Positions 1 through 7,552 are shown, counted from the first letter of the stretch. The stretch: 11,337 nt of DNA from an uncultured Oscillospiraceae bacterium (GCA_900556525.1 USOZ01000039.1:1-11337), one strand, 5' to 3'. A program made the numbers and translations. The notes: generated from the sequence alone by a model not told the origin.

Positions 1-881
1 GGGTAGTAGCCCTTAAGCGGTTTGTCGAGAACAAGCATAGCGAATATCGAGGTGCCTGCCGATACGTTTCCGGTTCGGGGAAGCACGCTGTCGGTCGCTG
101 TCATTCCCGTACCTGCGTCACCTTCGGGAGGGCATAAGGGAACTCCGGGACGGAGTGTACCTGTCGGGTCGAGCAGCTTAGCGCCGTCAGCGGTCAGGAA
201 CGCCTCCTTTGCACCTGCGTTAAGCACTGAAGGGAGAACTTCTGTCAGCTTTACTGAGAAGCCTTTTGCCGAAAGCAACTCATCAACCTTTTTTATGTAG
301 TCAGCGTTGTAACCGGTGTTGTCAACAGGGAAGATGCCGGACGCTTCTCCGATGCCGACCTGTCGCTTTCCGGTAAGAAGGTAGTGGATATAGCCTGCAA
401 GCGTATTGATATGAGCAATATGCTTGACGTGTTCCTCGCCGTTCAGTATCGCCTGATAGAGATGCGCTATGCTCCAACGCTGTGGAATGTTGAAGCTAAG
501 CAGTTCTGACAGTTCGGATGCCGCCTGCTCTGTGATAGTATTACGCCATGTGCGGAACGGAACGAGCAAGTTATCGTCCTTGTCAAATGCCATATAACCG
601 TGCATCATTCCGGAAATACCCATTGCACCGTAGGTAGTCGGAGTTACTCCGAACTTCTGCCTTATATCCTCTGTAAGTGCCGCATAACAATGCTGTAATC
701 CTGTTGTGATGTCATCAAGGGAATAAGTCCACACGCCGTTTTCGTAGCGGTTCTGCCATTCGTGACTGCCCGAAGCAATCGGGGCGAATGTGTCGTCTAT
801 AAGCACTGCCTTTATTCTGGTGGAACCGAATTCGATTCCGAGATATGTCTTTGCGTTTTGTATCTTTTCTTTTATTGTCAT
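1..881 (-). CDS. FGGY-family sugar kinase, probable L-ribulokinase (3' end cut by window edge)
   Basis: Probably phosphorylates L-ribulose made by the isomerase encoded just upstream, giving L-ribulose 5-phosphate in the cytoplasm. The frame is open from an ATG at 881 to the left edge (293 codons seen). The N-terminus carries the FGGY phosphate-binding motif as [15 protein letters not shown] (about residues 15-29). Further on are [17 protein letters not shown] and, near the edge, GDAGTGM and NVSAGTS, which are kinase-core motifs. The start is 4 bp past the araA stop, and its ribosome-binding site GAGGTGAT (892-885) overlaps that stop codon, so translation is probably coupled. The motif has Glu where many FGGY kinases have Asp, and the sequence looks more like the xylulokinase-like kinases found beside araA in Firmicutes than like E. 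coli AraB. The substrate is inferred from context only. Confidence 0.88.
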   Translation of the reverse strand, partial: MTIKEKIQNAKTYLGIEFGSTRIKAVLIDDTFAPIASGSHEWQNRYENGVWTYSLDDITTGLQHCYAALTEDIRQKFGVTPTTYGAMGISGMMHGYMAFDKDDNLLVPFRTWRNTITEQAASELSELLSFNIPQRWSIAHLYQAILNGEEHVKHIAHINTLAGYIHYLLTGKRQVGIGEASGIFPVDNTGYNADYIKKVDELLSAKGFSVKLTEVLPSVLNAGAKEAFLTADGAKLLDPTGTLRPGVPLCPPEGDAGTGMTATDSVLPRTGNVSAGTSIFAMLVLDKPLKGYY

Positions 882-885
882 ATTA

Positions 886-2352
886 TCACCTCTTGAGAGC
901 CGCAGTAGCGTCAAGCAATTCAAGCTGCTGCTCAAAACTGTTTATGTCGGTCTTGCCATCAATCACAACAAGTTCCGTGTTCGTCATCTTTGCAAACAGA
1001 CGTATATCTTCTGCTGTAAGTGCCGTTGAAACTACTGCATGATGTGCGCCGCCGGCATATATCCACGCAGCCGCACCGGTAGCAAAATCCGGTTTCAGCT
1101 TCCACATAAGCCTTGCGACAGGGAGGTTGGGCATAGGAGCAGGCTGTTTTATAAGCGTGATCTCGGCGCATACCAAACGGAATCTGTCGCCAAGGTCTAT
1201 CATAGACACTGCAATGCCATCACCGTCAATTCCGTCAAATACAAGTCGAGCAGGGTCGGATTTTCCGCCGATGCCGAGCGGATGCACCTGTATCTCCGGT
1301 TTGTTCGCCGCAAACACAGGCGATACCTCCAGCATATGTGCTGCAAGCTCAAGCTCCTCGCCTGAGGTGAGATCATAGGTGTAGTCCTCCATAAATCCGG
1401 TAGAACCCTTTCTTCCTTCGGATATTTTGAATAAAACCGCACCGAGAGCGGCGGTCTTGTAATCGCCCTCAGGACCAAAGCCGATGCCCTTCGCCATAAG
1501 ATTCTGTGCCGCAATTCCGGGAAGCTGATTAAATCCGTGGAGATCCTGGAACGTATCGGTGAAGGCGTTTATCTTTTCTTGTGCGATGAACTTATCCAGA
1601 GCTGCTTCGTATTTAGCTTGCTCACGGACAGCGGCAAGGTTGTCGGTTGCCATTGTGTACTTTTCGGCATATTCGGACATTTTCGCTTCTATTTCGGAAT
1701 CGGTGACACTGTCGGCAATATCTGCTACATCGCCTATTCCGTAGTAGTTTACATTCCAGCCGAAACGAATCTCGCTTTCGACACGGTCGCCGTCTGTTAC
1801 TGCAACATCACGCATATTGTTGCCGAGCATCGCTACCCTGAGAGTTCTGCTGAACGCAACTGCGGAAGCGGCATAAGCGAATCTGCGTATCTTTTCTGTA
1901 ACATCCTCGTGACGATAGTAGCCTACGACTACCTCACGTTTAATACCGAGCCTCGTACAGATGAATCCGAATTCACGGTCGCCGTGTGCGGATTGGTTGA
2001 GATTCATAAAGTCCATATCAATACTGTCGTATGGCAGCTTTTCATTGAACTGCGTGTGCAGGTGGAGCATAGGCTTTTTCAACGCTTTCAGCGCTCTTAT
2101 CCACATTTTAGCGGGAGAGAACGTGTGCATCCACATAATAACACCTATACATTCCTTGTCTGAAGACGCTTGTACGCAGATGTCTTCAGCTTCACAGGCG
2201 GTCTTTACGACCGGCATAAATACGACTTCTGCGATGTCCGAGAGTTTTTCGTTCAGAAAACCGGATATTACGGCACTGTCCTTTGCCGCTTGCCTGAGCG
2301 TTTCCTCTCCGTAGAGATCCTGGCTTCCGGTAACAAAGTATATCTTGTTCAT
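886..2352 (-). CDS. araA: L-arabinose isomerase
   Basis: Converts L-arabinose to L-ribulose, the first step of arabinose use, as a metal-dependent cytoplasmic enzyme. The 488-residue product is close to the roughly 500 residues usual for AraA. The N-terminus has the typical VTGSQDLYG stretch (residues 7-15). [13 protein letters not shown] (about 73-85) and the HTQFN / [17 protein letters not shown] region (99-129) are family hallmarks. The metal and catalytic residues can be placed by motif: Glu295 in GFGPEGD, Glu322 in GFMEDYTY, His339 in AAHMLEV, and the His pair 437-438 in GGAHHAV, matching E306, E333, H350 and the C-terminal His of the E. coli enzyme. The ATG at 2352 follows AAGGAG (2365-2360) with a 7-nt spacer. 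It lies 56 bp after the permease stop, with a stem-loop between, and 4 bp before the kinase start. Confidence 0.97.
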   Translation of the reverse strand: MNKIYFVTGSQDLYGEETLRQAAKDSAVISGFLNEKLSDIAEVVFMPVVKTACEAEDICVQASSDKECIGVIMWMHTFSPAKMWIRALKALKKPMLHLHTQFNEKLPYDSIDMDFMNLNQSAHGDREFGFICTRLGIKREVVVGYYRHEDVTEKIRRFAYAASAVAFSRTLRVAMLGNNMRDVAVTDGDRVESEIRFGWNVNYYGIGDVADIADSVTDSEIEAKMSEYAEKYTMATDNLAAVREQAKYEAALDKFIAQEKINAFTDTFQDLHGFNQLPGIAAQNLMAKGIGFGPEGDYKTAALGAVLFKISEGRKGSTGFMEDYTYDLTSGEELELAAHMLEVSPVFAANKPEIQVHPLGIGGKSDPARLVFDGIDGDGIAVSMIDLGDRFRLVCAEITLIKQPAPMPNLPVARLMWKLKPDFATGAAAWIYAGGAHHAVVSTALTAEDIRLFAKMTNTELVVIDGKTDINSFEQQLELLDATAALKR

Positions 2353-2372
2353 AATAATTCTCCTTCACAGAA

Positions 2373-2404
2373 AAGCCGCACCGAACAAATACTCAGTGCG
2401 GCTT
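2373..2404 (-). terminator. Intercistronic stem-loop, weak terminator or processing hairpin
   Basis: Read on the minus strand, AAGCCGCAC (2404-2396) and GTGCGGCTT (2381-2373) form a perfect 9-bp GC-rich stem with a 14-nt loop. It is followed by only a short TTTTC run, so termination is probably partial. It begins right after the yjfF-like stop (2409) and ends 8 nt before the araA ribosome-binding site. The likely effect is to lower read-through into araA and the kinase or to protect the upstream message 3' end. Confidence 0.6.
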
Positions 2405-2408
2405 GTGT

Positions 2409-3446
2409 TTATGCCTTTTTCTTGTTCTTTCTGGAAAGAACAACGCTCTGGATAACAAGGAACAGGCAGATCATTGCCGCAACGGTAATGTTCGTCCACC
2501 ATGCGTCGTCAAGTCCGAGGGAGGAAACGATGTTCTTTATCGTACTCAGCGAGATGACTCCGAACAGCGTTCCTATGATGTTGCCCGAACCGCCTGAAAG
2601 CATCGTGCCGCCGATGATGGAGGAAGCGATCGCGTTCATCTCGGCTCCGCTTGCATGGGAGGGTGAACCGGAGCCTACATGAAGGAAGTAAACAAAGCCG
2701 CCTATACCTGCGAGCACTCCGCACATCAGGTAAGCGAAGAACTTTGTGCGCTTGACGTTGATACCGAGCATATTTGCGCTCTGGCTGTTGCCGCCGATCG
2801 CATAGAAACCGCGTCCGAGCCTGCCCCATTTGAGGAACACGAACAGTATCGCCACAATCAGCAGCGCGACTACCACGCCTATTTCTATGTACGCCGGAAC
2901 AAATACACCATGCTTGTTGGTGGAGCCTATTCCGGGAAGTGAAATTCTTGTTTCCTTGAGTGCGCGGAATTCTTCGTTCTCAACGTTGAACTGCGTTGCG
3001 TTGACGATGGTGGTCATGCCCTTTGCGAAGAACATTCCCGCCAGCGTTACAATGAACGGCTGTATCTCCAGATACGCTATCAGATAACCCTGAACAAGTC
3101 CGAAAGCGGTGCCTATTCCGAGGGCTATGAGGACAGAGGTCACTACATTGCCGCCGCCGTAGTCGAGGTTCATTGCACAGCACATACATACAAGCGCCGT
3201 AACTGCGCCGACCGAGATGTCGATACCGCCGGTTATCATTACAAGGCTCATTCCGCAGGAGAGGATTATCAGAGCCGCATTTTCGTTAAGTATGTTGAAG
3301 AAGGTCTGCACCTTCGTGAAGCCGGAGCCGATGAACGCTACCGCGCAGATATACATTACAACGAATATCGCAATGGTGATGACCAGGAGCAGATTAGAAT
3401 CAGATAATCTCCGTGAACTGCCATTGGCGTTTTTCAGAAATTTCAT
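2409..3446 (-). CDS. yjfF: Sugar ABC transporter permease, YjfF-like
   Basis: One of two membrane subunits of the furanose-type sugar importer encoded here. The 345-residue product is of the AraH/RbsC/YjfF permease type, with many hydrophobic segments starting at about residues 18-42. Visible family motifs include SCGMSLVMITGGIDISVGA (about 63-81), FIVTLAGMFFAKG, YAIGGNSQSANMLGI and IASSIIGGTMLSGGSGNIIGTLFGV. These read very much like E. coli YjfF rather than RbsC. The C-terminus is Lys-rich (RKNKKKA), as expected for a cytoplasmic tail. The ATG at 3446 lies one base after the TAG of the upstream permease. Its GGAGG (3460-3456) lies inside that gene's last codons, so the two permeases are probably translated together, consistent with a heterodimeric pore. 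Confidence 0.93.
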   Translation of the reverse strand: MKFLKNANGSSRRLSDSNLLLVITIAIFVVMYICAVAFIGSGFTKVQTFFNILNENAALIILSCGMSLVMITGGIDISVGAVTALVCMCCAMNLDYGGGNVVTSVLIALGIGTAFGLVQGYLIAYLEIQPFIVTLAGMFFAKGMTTIVNATQFNVENEEFRALKETRISLPGIGSTNKHGVFVPAYIEIGVVVALLIVAILFVFLKWGRLGRGFYAIGGNSQSANMLGINVKRTKFFAYLMCGVLAGIGGFVYFLHVGSGSPSHASGAEMNAIASSIIGGTMLSGGSGNIIGTLFGVISLSTIKNIVSSLGLDDAWWTNITVAAMICLFLVIQSVVLSRKNKKKA

Positions 3447-3447
3447 A

Positions 3448-4554
3448 CTAATTCGCCTCCTTGACGGGATTCCTGCGAGAAGCTATCTTCTTGCGGAGCG
3501 CTGCAAGCTTGCTGCGTACAGTAGGAGCGCTGAGAACTACCAGGATAATTACTACGACCGCCTTGTATGCAGGGAGCGCGGTAGGAGCTACCTGGAACTT
3601 ATAAAGAGTTGTCGTCAGGAACTGGATAACATAAGCGCCGAGTATCGAGGACGCCATGTTGAATTTACCGCCGCTGAGGGCGTTTCCGCCGAGTGCTACC
3701 GCAAGGATAGCGTCCATCTCGATGTCCTTTGCAACTACCGAGTAGTTGATGGAGGAGATACGGCTGACCTTGATGAATCCAGCGACTGCAACGCACAGAC
3801 CAAGTATGACGTAGGCCATGAACTTGATACGCGCGGGATTCAGACCGTTAAGTCTGGAGGATTCGGAGTTTATGCCGACCGCCTGGGTGAACAGTCCCAG
3901 CTTTGTGAACCGGAGCACCAGCGCGATGATTATAATGCATATTGCCGCAATGAATATCGGTGTCGGAAGCGGGAGTCCGGGAATGAAGTTGCCGAACCAG
4001 CCGAAGCTCTCATCATTGATGACGGGGAGCTGGTTGTTGTTTATCCATGCCGCTATGGAACGTCCTGCGGTGAAGAGGATAAGCGTTGCGACCATCGGCT
4101 GTATCTTGAAGTAAGCCACCAGAGCGCCGTTGAACGCACCCAGGAGCATTGATGCGACAACACAGGCAAGGAATGCAACGATTATCGGCGCATGGAGCTC
4201 AGCCGGGCTGACCTCACCGCCGCAGAGTACTCTCAGGACAACGCTGCCTGCGACTGCGATAGTCGCGCCGACGCTGATATCCTGTCCGCCGGAGGCTGAC
4301 GTTACCAGCGTCATGCCGATGGCAAGTATCGCAAGCTCCGAAGCGTTGTCGAGGATCGTGATGATGTTGCCTGAAACTACCATATCGCCGACGCTGTTCG
4401 GAGCATATTTGATCGCGAAGAACGAAGGATCAGCGATCAGGTTGAACAGCACCAGTATCAGCAGCGCTGCCAGCGGGATAAAGATCTGATTCCTGACCGC
4501 TCTTTTCAGAAAAGCAAGGAACTTGTTCCCGCCTGTTTTTTCAAGCATTTTCAT
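3448..4554 (-). CDS. ytfT: Sugar ABC transporter permease, YtfT-like
   Basis: Second membrane subunit of the sugar importer, 368 residues from the chosen start. After a basic N-terminus come multiple membrane segments. Motifs include LAILAIGMTLVTSASGGQDISVGATIAVAG, KIQPMVATLILFTAGRSIAAWIN, AVGINSESSRLNGLNPARIKFMAY and MDAILAVALGGNALSGGKFN, the pattern of E. coli YtfT. The ATG at 4554 is preferred because AGGAGG (4571-4566) precedes it by 11 nt. A longer reading would need a GTG at 4566 that overlaps this Shine-Dalgarno; an ATG at 4548 is also possible. The start overlaps the end of the ATPase gene by 14 bp, so the Shine-Dalgarno lies inside the upstream gene. The GGQD in place of the usual GGID in the conserved permease loop is a small oddity. 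Confidence 0.92.
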   Translation of the reverse strand: MKMLEKTGGNKFLAFLKRAVRNQIFIPLAALLILVLFNLIADPSFFAIKYAPNSVGDMVVSGNIITILDNASELAILAIGMTLVTSASGGQDISVGATIAVAGSVVLRVLCGGEVSPAELHAPIIVAFLACVVASMLLGAFNGALVAYFKIQPMVATLILFTAGRSIAAWINNNQLPVINDESFGWFGNFIPGLPLPTPIFIAAICIIIIALVLRFTKLGLFTQAVGINSESSRLNGLNPARIKFMAYVILGLCVAVAGFIKVSRISSINYSVVAKDIEMDAILAVALGGNALSGGKFNMASSILGAYVIQFLTTTLYKFQVAPTALPAYKAVVVIILVVLSAPTVRSKLAALRKKIASRRNPVKEAN

Positions 4555-6073
4555 GAACCTTTTCACCTCCTGCGATCGTTTCCATTATCTTGGACTGGTT
4601 CAGGTCGGAGCCGGTAAGCTCGCCTGCGGTCTTTCTGTCGCGCATTACTATAAGTCTTGAACATACGTTCAGCATTTCGTCTATCTCAGAGGAGATGAAC
4701 GTTACGCTCTTTCCCTCGGCGGCGAGTTTTAGCACCAGCTTCTGTATTTCAAGCTTGGTGCCGACGTCGATACCTCTTGTGGGTTCGTCGAGGATAAGGT
4801 ATACGGGGTTCGCAAGAAGCCATCTTGCGAGGATAACTTTCTGCTGATTACCGCCGGAAAGCGATTTTATCGGCGTATCCGGGGAAGCCGTCTTTATTTC
4901 CAACAGCTTTATGTACTCGTCGGCATATTTCGCGGCGTCCGCTTTTGATATCGGCCGGAACATTCCGCGCATTACCTGGAGCGCAAGGATTATGTTATCC
5001 TTGACGGACAGGTCGCCGATTATACCATCGTGCTTTCTGTCCTCGGGGAGGTAGCTTATGCCTTGCTTCATTGCATCAAGCGGTTTTCTTATCTTTACGG
5101 TCTTGCCGTTCATCCTGACTGTGCCGCCGGTTATGCTGTCCGCACCGAATATCGCACGGACGGATTCGCTTCGGCCTGAGCCGAGAAGTCCGGTGAAGCC
5201 GTTTACCTCGCCCTTTCTTATTGAGAAGTTGAAAGGCGCTATGCCGGCGCTGCTGACAAGTCCCTCCGCCTCGAATACCGGAGCCTCGCCGTTGGTCTCC
5301 TGCTCGACTTCGTGGGGTTTGTCCATGTCGGACAGCTTGTTGAGATCCTTACCGAGCATTTTTGAAACCAGCTCGACTTTCGGAAGATCCGCCGCATTGT
5401 ACTCGCCCTCAAATTTACCGTCGCGCAGTACCGTTATCTTGTCACAGACTGCGTAAACCTGGTCGAGGAAGTGCGTTACGAATATTATTCCAACGCCGCG
5501 GCTCTTGAGGTCGAGCATAAGCCTGAACAGCTTTTCAACTTCCTGCTCGTCCAGGGAGGAAGTCGGCTCGTCCAGGATAAGCACCTTGCAGTCCATATCG
5601 ACCGCGCGGGCTATCGCTACCATCTGCTGGACCGCGAGGGAGCAGCTTCCAAGCTGCTGATTCGGCCTTGCCGGGATATCAAGCGATTCCAGAAGCTTTC
5701 CGGCGTCCGAATACATCTTCTTCCATTTAGTGAAAGCGCCCTTTGATCTGCCGATGTACATGTTTTCGGCGACCGTCAGGTTCGGGCAGAGTGTGATCTC
5801 CTGATAAACCGTGCTTATTCCGGCTTTCTGGGCGTCCTGGGTCGATCTGATAACGACAGGCTCAGGATTGCCGGACATATAGATGCTGCCGCCGTCCTTT
5901 TCGTATACACCGGTGAGTACTTTTATAAGTGTGGATTTACCAGCGCCGTTCTCACCCATCAGCGCGTGTATTTCGCCCTTGCGCAGTGTGAATTCAACAT
6001 TCTGGAGCGCTTTCACACCGGGGAATTCCTTACATATGCCCTCTAGCCTGAGAACAACATTTTCATCACGCAT
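4541..6073 (-). CDS. ytfR: Sugar ABC transporter ATPase with two nucleotide-binding domains, YtfR-like
   Basis: Energises sugar import on the cytoplasmic face. At 510 residues it has the normal length for the two-domain sugar importer ATPases (AraG/RbsA/YtfR). Domain 1 has Walker A GENGAGKST (40-48), a degenerate signature around CSLAVQQ (144-150), Walker B VLILDEP (164-170) and a switch His201. Domain 2 has a degenerate Walker A GLLGSGRSE (295-303), a clean signature LSGGNQQKV (405-413) and Walker B YLILDEP (425-431), with SSE where the switch His would be. This asymmetry is typical of the family, with only one site likely to hydrolyse ATP well. The ATG at 6073 is chosen because GGAGG (6086-6082) lies 8 nt upstream. 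An ATG at 6118 would start inside a strong stem-loop and has no ribosome-binding site. The gene lies 120 bp after the binding-protein gene and overlaps the ytfT-like permease. Confidence 0.95.
   Translation of the reverse strand: MRDENVVLRLEGICKEFPGVKALQNVEFTLRKGEIHALMGENGAGKSTLIKVLTGVYEKDGGSIYMSGNPEPVVIRSTQDAQKAGISTVYQEITLCPNLTVAENMYIGRSKGAFTKWKKMYSDAGKLLESLDIPARPNQQLGSCSLAVQQMVAIARAVDMDCKVLILDEPTSSLDEQEVEKLFRLMLDLKSRGVGIIFVTHFLDQVYAVCDKITVLRDGKFEGEYNAADLPKVELVSKMLGKDLNKLSDMDKPHEVEQETNGEAPVFEAEGLVSSAGIAPFNFSIRKGEVNGFTGLLGSGRSESVRAIFGADSITGGTVRMNGKTVKIRKPLDAMKQGISYLPEDRKHDGIIGDLSVKDNIILALQVMRGMFRPISKADAAKYADEYIKLLEIKTASPDTPIKSLSGGNQQKVILARWLLANPVYLILDEPTRGIDVGTKLEIQKLVLKLAAEGKSVTFISSEIDEMLNVCSRLIVMRDRKTAGELTGSDLNQSKIMETIAGGEKVHENA
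4566..4571 (-). promoter_or_regulatory. Shine-Dalgarno deciding the ytfT-like start
   Basis: AGGAGG lies within the last codons of the ATPase gene. It precludes the overlapping GTG at 4566 as a start and points to the ATG at 4554. Confidence 0.7.
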
Positions 6074-6081
6074 TGTCTTTG

Positions 6082-6086
6082 CCTCC
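6082..6086 (-). promoter_or_regulatory. Shine-Dalgarno deciding the ytfR-like start
   Basis: GGAGG with an 8-nt spacer to the ATG at 6073. It rules against the longer reading from 6118, whose start falls inside the upstream stem-loop. Confidence 0.8.
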
Positions 6087-6103
6087 GGTTTGTTAGTTAA
6101 CGG

Positions 6104-6148
6104 AACGGTCCGATACAAGGGATATGTTATCCATCATATCGGACCGTT
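6104..6148 (-). repeat. Strong stem-loop after the binding-protein gene, probable mRNA stabiliser
   Basis: Two perfectly complementary 12-nt arms, AACGGTCCGATA (6148-6137 on the minus strand) and TATCGGACCGTT (6115-6104), enclose a 21-nt loop. The loop can itself pair as GGATA-ACA-TATCC. No T-run follows, so it does not fit a rho-independent terminator. Its position between a highly needed binding-protein gene and the membrane-component genes matches the known use of 3' hairpins to protect the binding-protein message in ABC importer operons. That role is an inference. Confidence 0.7.
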
Positions 6149-6157
6149 TTCGTTATG

Positions 6158-6177
6158 GCTGATCAGCTGATTCAGCT
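6158..6177. repeat. Two overlapping short palindromes downstream of the binding-protein gene
   Basis: GCTGATCAGC (6158-6167) is a perfect 10-bp palindrome and overlaps AGCTGATTCAGCT (6165-6177), a 13-bp palindrome with one central base. They lie between the binding-protein stop and the 12-bp stem-loop. The arms can pair in alternative ways. Function unknown. Confidence 0.5.
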
Positions 6178-6193
6178 AGGCTGTTCAGAACGA

Positions 6194-7216
6194 TCAGATA
6201 CCGTACTTGTCAACGTCCTCCTGAGTGATAGTGGAGGCGTCGAAGCCCTTCTCGTCCATAATGATGACCTTGTTTGCGGGAGATGTGCCGTTCTCAAGAT
6301 CCTTGATGATGGAGTCGATGTAGGAAGCCTGGAAAGGATTGCACTGGCCGTCGTAGTTCCAGCTGCCGGAAAGGAGGTTCTCAAGAGCCCACTTGTTGCA
6401 GTCGAAGCCCATTACGATAACGTCCTTGCCAACGCCGTGGGAGATGTTAGCCTTGTCGAGGGCTGCAACTGCGCCCTTTGCCATATCGTCGTTCTCGGCG
6501 TAGATAACGTTGAAGGAAGTGCCGCTGTCTATGACGGACTGAACGATCTGCTGTGCTGTTTCAGCATTCCAGTCGGCTGTCTGCTGTGTAACGAGTTTCC
6601 AGTTTTCATCAGCGGCAACCTTGGTGTCAAGAGCACCCGTTCTGCCGACCTGTGCGGCTGAACCCATTGTGCCTTGAATATGTACTATGTTGTACTTATC
6701 GAGTTTCTGGGAAGCCAGCCAGTCAACTGCGGTCTGACCTTCCTTTGCCATATCGGATACGATTGAGGCTTCGTACAGGCTTTCATCGGCATCAATAGTT
6801 CTGTCGAACAGGATTACCTTGATTCCCTGAGTCTTAGCATCCTTGAGTACCGAATCCCATCCTGAAGTGCCTGCTGCGGATATAAGCAGGTAGTCAACTT
6901 CGGACTGAATGAATGTCTGTGCATAGGCAATCTGCTCGTCATTCTTAAGGCTGTATGCAAAGGAAGCGTCGTAGCCGTTCTCCTTTGTGAATGTAGCCTT
7001 CATGTCCTTATCGTTCGCTGTACGATAGCCGGACTCGTTGGGGTCGTTGTTGATTATTCCTACTTTAATGAGGTCTCCGCTTGCAGAACCAGAGCCAGAT
7101 CCGCTGCTGCCGGAAGTGCTGCTGCCAGAAGTGCCGCTGCCTGAGTTGCAGCCTGCAAATACGCTTGCAGTGAGTGCCAGACTGAGTACCGATGCGAGTA
7201 TCTTCTTGATTTTCAT
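6194..7216 (-). CDS. ytfQ: Sugar-binding lipoprotein of an ABC importer, YtfQ-like
   Basis: Captures sugar outside the cell and delivers it to the permease pair. The 340-residue product begins with a lipoprotein signal peptide: basic MKIKK, a hydrophobic core, and lipobox VFAGC with the lipidated Cys23. Residues 24-48 are a Ser/Gly linker that tethers the domain to the membrane. The periplasmic-binding-protein fold (type 1) follows, with ESGYR (61-65), GWDSVLKDAK (119-128), FDRTID (137-142), IQGTMGS (180-186) and ENDDM (241-245), all recognisable from E. coli YtfQ. E. coli YtfQ binds galactofuranose. The arabinose setting here suggests an L-arabinofuranose or related furanose ligand, which is inference. 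The ATG at 7216 has GGAGG (7230-7226) 9 nt upstream. It is the first gene of the operon. Confidence 0.94.
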   Translation of the reverse strand: MKIKKILASVLSLALTASVFAGCNSGSGTSGSSTSGSSGSGSGSASGDLIKVGIINNDPNESGYRTANDKDMKATFTKENGYDASFAYSLKNDEQIAYAQTFIQSEVDYLLISAAGTSGWDSVLKDAKTQGIKVILFDRTIDADESLYEASIVSDMAKEGQTAVDWLASQKLDKYNIVHIQGTMGSAAQVGRTGALDTKVAADENWKLVTQQTADWNAETAQQIVQSVIDSGTSFNVIYAENDDMAKGAVAALDKANISHGVGKDVIVMGFDCNKWALENLLSGSWNYDGQCNPFQASYIDSIIKDLENGTSPANKVIIMDEKGFDASTITQEDVDKYGI

Positions 7217-7260
7217 AGCTTTTTTCCTCCGATAAAAAATGATCGTTGTGGTTTTGTTTT

Positions 7261-7320
7261 GGAATGTTCAGAACAAATTCCCAGCATATTTGCTACAAAT
7301 TTTATTTTTGTCTGCATTCC
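7261..7320 (-). repeat. Imperfect inverted repeat in the operon leader
   Basis: In the minus-strand transcript GGAATGCAGACA (7320-7309) can pair with TGTTCTGAACATTCC (7275-7261) with small bulges, giving about 12 base pairs around a loop of about 33 nt. The loop holds the palindrome ATTTGTAGCAAAT (7300-7288). With a start predicted near 7328, the hairpin would form almost at the 5' end of the message. Confidence 0.45.
7273..7300 (-). promoter_or_regulatory. Candidate AraR operator pair in the operon leader
   Basis: ATTTGT starts at 7300 (within palindrome ATTTGTAGCAAAT) and again at 7278 (context GAATTTGTTCT), a same-strand spacing of 22 bp. Both lie downstream of the predicted operon start near 7328, where a bound repressor would block RNA polymerase. 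Confidence 0.45.
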
Positions 7321-7334
7321 TGTTTGCTGTTCTT

Positions 7335-7363
7335 ATTTTAGCACAAAGGCTCAATAAATGCAA
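7335..7363 (-). promoter_or_regulatory. Sigma-A promoter of the arabinose operon
   Basis: On the minus strand TTGCAT (7363-7358), a 17-bp spacer and TAAAAT (7340-7335) are seen, with TG one base before the -10 (TGCTAAAAT), an extended -10. The predicted start is near 7328, giving a leader of about 110 nt to the ytfQ-like gene. Confidence 0.7.
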
Positions 7364-7408
7364 TATATAAAATATACATTCTTTTGGGAAAGCTTTTGTG
7401 CATATATG

Positions 7409-7437
7409 ACAAATTGTACGTTTCCTGACAAACAAAT
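7409..7437 (-). promoter_or_regulatory. Candidate upstream AraR operator pair
   Basis: ATTTGT on the minus strand starts at 7437 and 7414, spacing 23 bp, in the stretch between the two divergent -35 boxes. The second copy abuts AATTGTAC (7412-7419). Such a site could help DNA looping or joint control of both promoters. Inferred from repetition and known AraR arm sequence. Confidence 0.35.
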
Positions 7438-7458
7438 ATGCCGCCGTACAAAAACACC

Positions 7459-7487
7459 TTGACAAATCAAGCACAAAGTTGTATCAT
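7459..7487 (+). promoter_or_regulatory. Sigma-A promoter of araR
   Basis: TTGACA (7459-7464), a 17-bp spacer and TATCAT (7482-7487) form a near-consensus promoter. The predicted start is near 7494, about 59 nt before the araR ATG. Confidence 0.8.
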
Positions 7488-7499
7488 ATACGCAGGTGG

Positions 7500-7530
7500 A
7501 TTTGTATTCTGCCAGAGTTTGAATTTGTAC
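7500..7530 (+). promoter_or_regulatory. Candidate AraR operator pair for autorepression
   Basis: ATTTGTAT (7500-7507) and ATTTGTAC (7523-7530) repeat on the same strand 23 bp apart, just after the predicted araR start. They mirror the pair in the operon leader. ATTTGTAC equals the half-site known for Bacillus AraR operators. Confidence 0.5.
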
Positions 7531-7552
7531 TTTTTTATAGGAGCGATAATAT

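Larger units (their letters stand above)
7217..7552. promoter_or_regulatory. Divergent control region between ytfQ-like gene and araR
   Basis: A 336-bp AT-rich gap between divergent genes. It contains one promoter per direction, a leader hairpin on the operon side and seven ATTTGT hexamers. On the minus strand these begin at 7278, 7300, 7414, 7437 and 7467, and on the plus strand at 7500 and 7523. Bacillus AraR operators have ATTTGT arms, so these are likely AraR contacts. No convincing small gene was seen here. Confidence 0.75.

Noticed and set aside
1537..2163. 208-codon open frame on the plus strand
   Set aside because: It is antisense to the conserved core of araA, whose identity is certain.
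4555..4566. Upstream GTG start of the ytfT-like permease
   Set aside because: The GTG overlaps its own Shine-Dalgarno; the ATG at 4554 is better placed.
7412..7426. Catabolite control (cre-like) site
   Set aside because: On the minus strand AGGAAACGTACAATT fits the cre consensus only partly, lacking the TG and the 3' C, and overlaps ATTTGT repeats that explain it better.
7267..7474. 68-codon open frame in the control region
   Set aside because: It has no ribosome-binding site, is Cys- and Lys-rich by chance in AT-rich DNA, and overlaps the promoter and operator signals.
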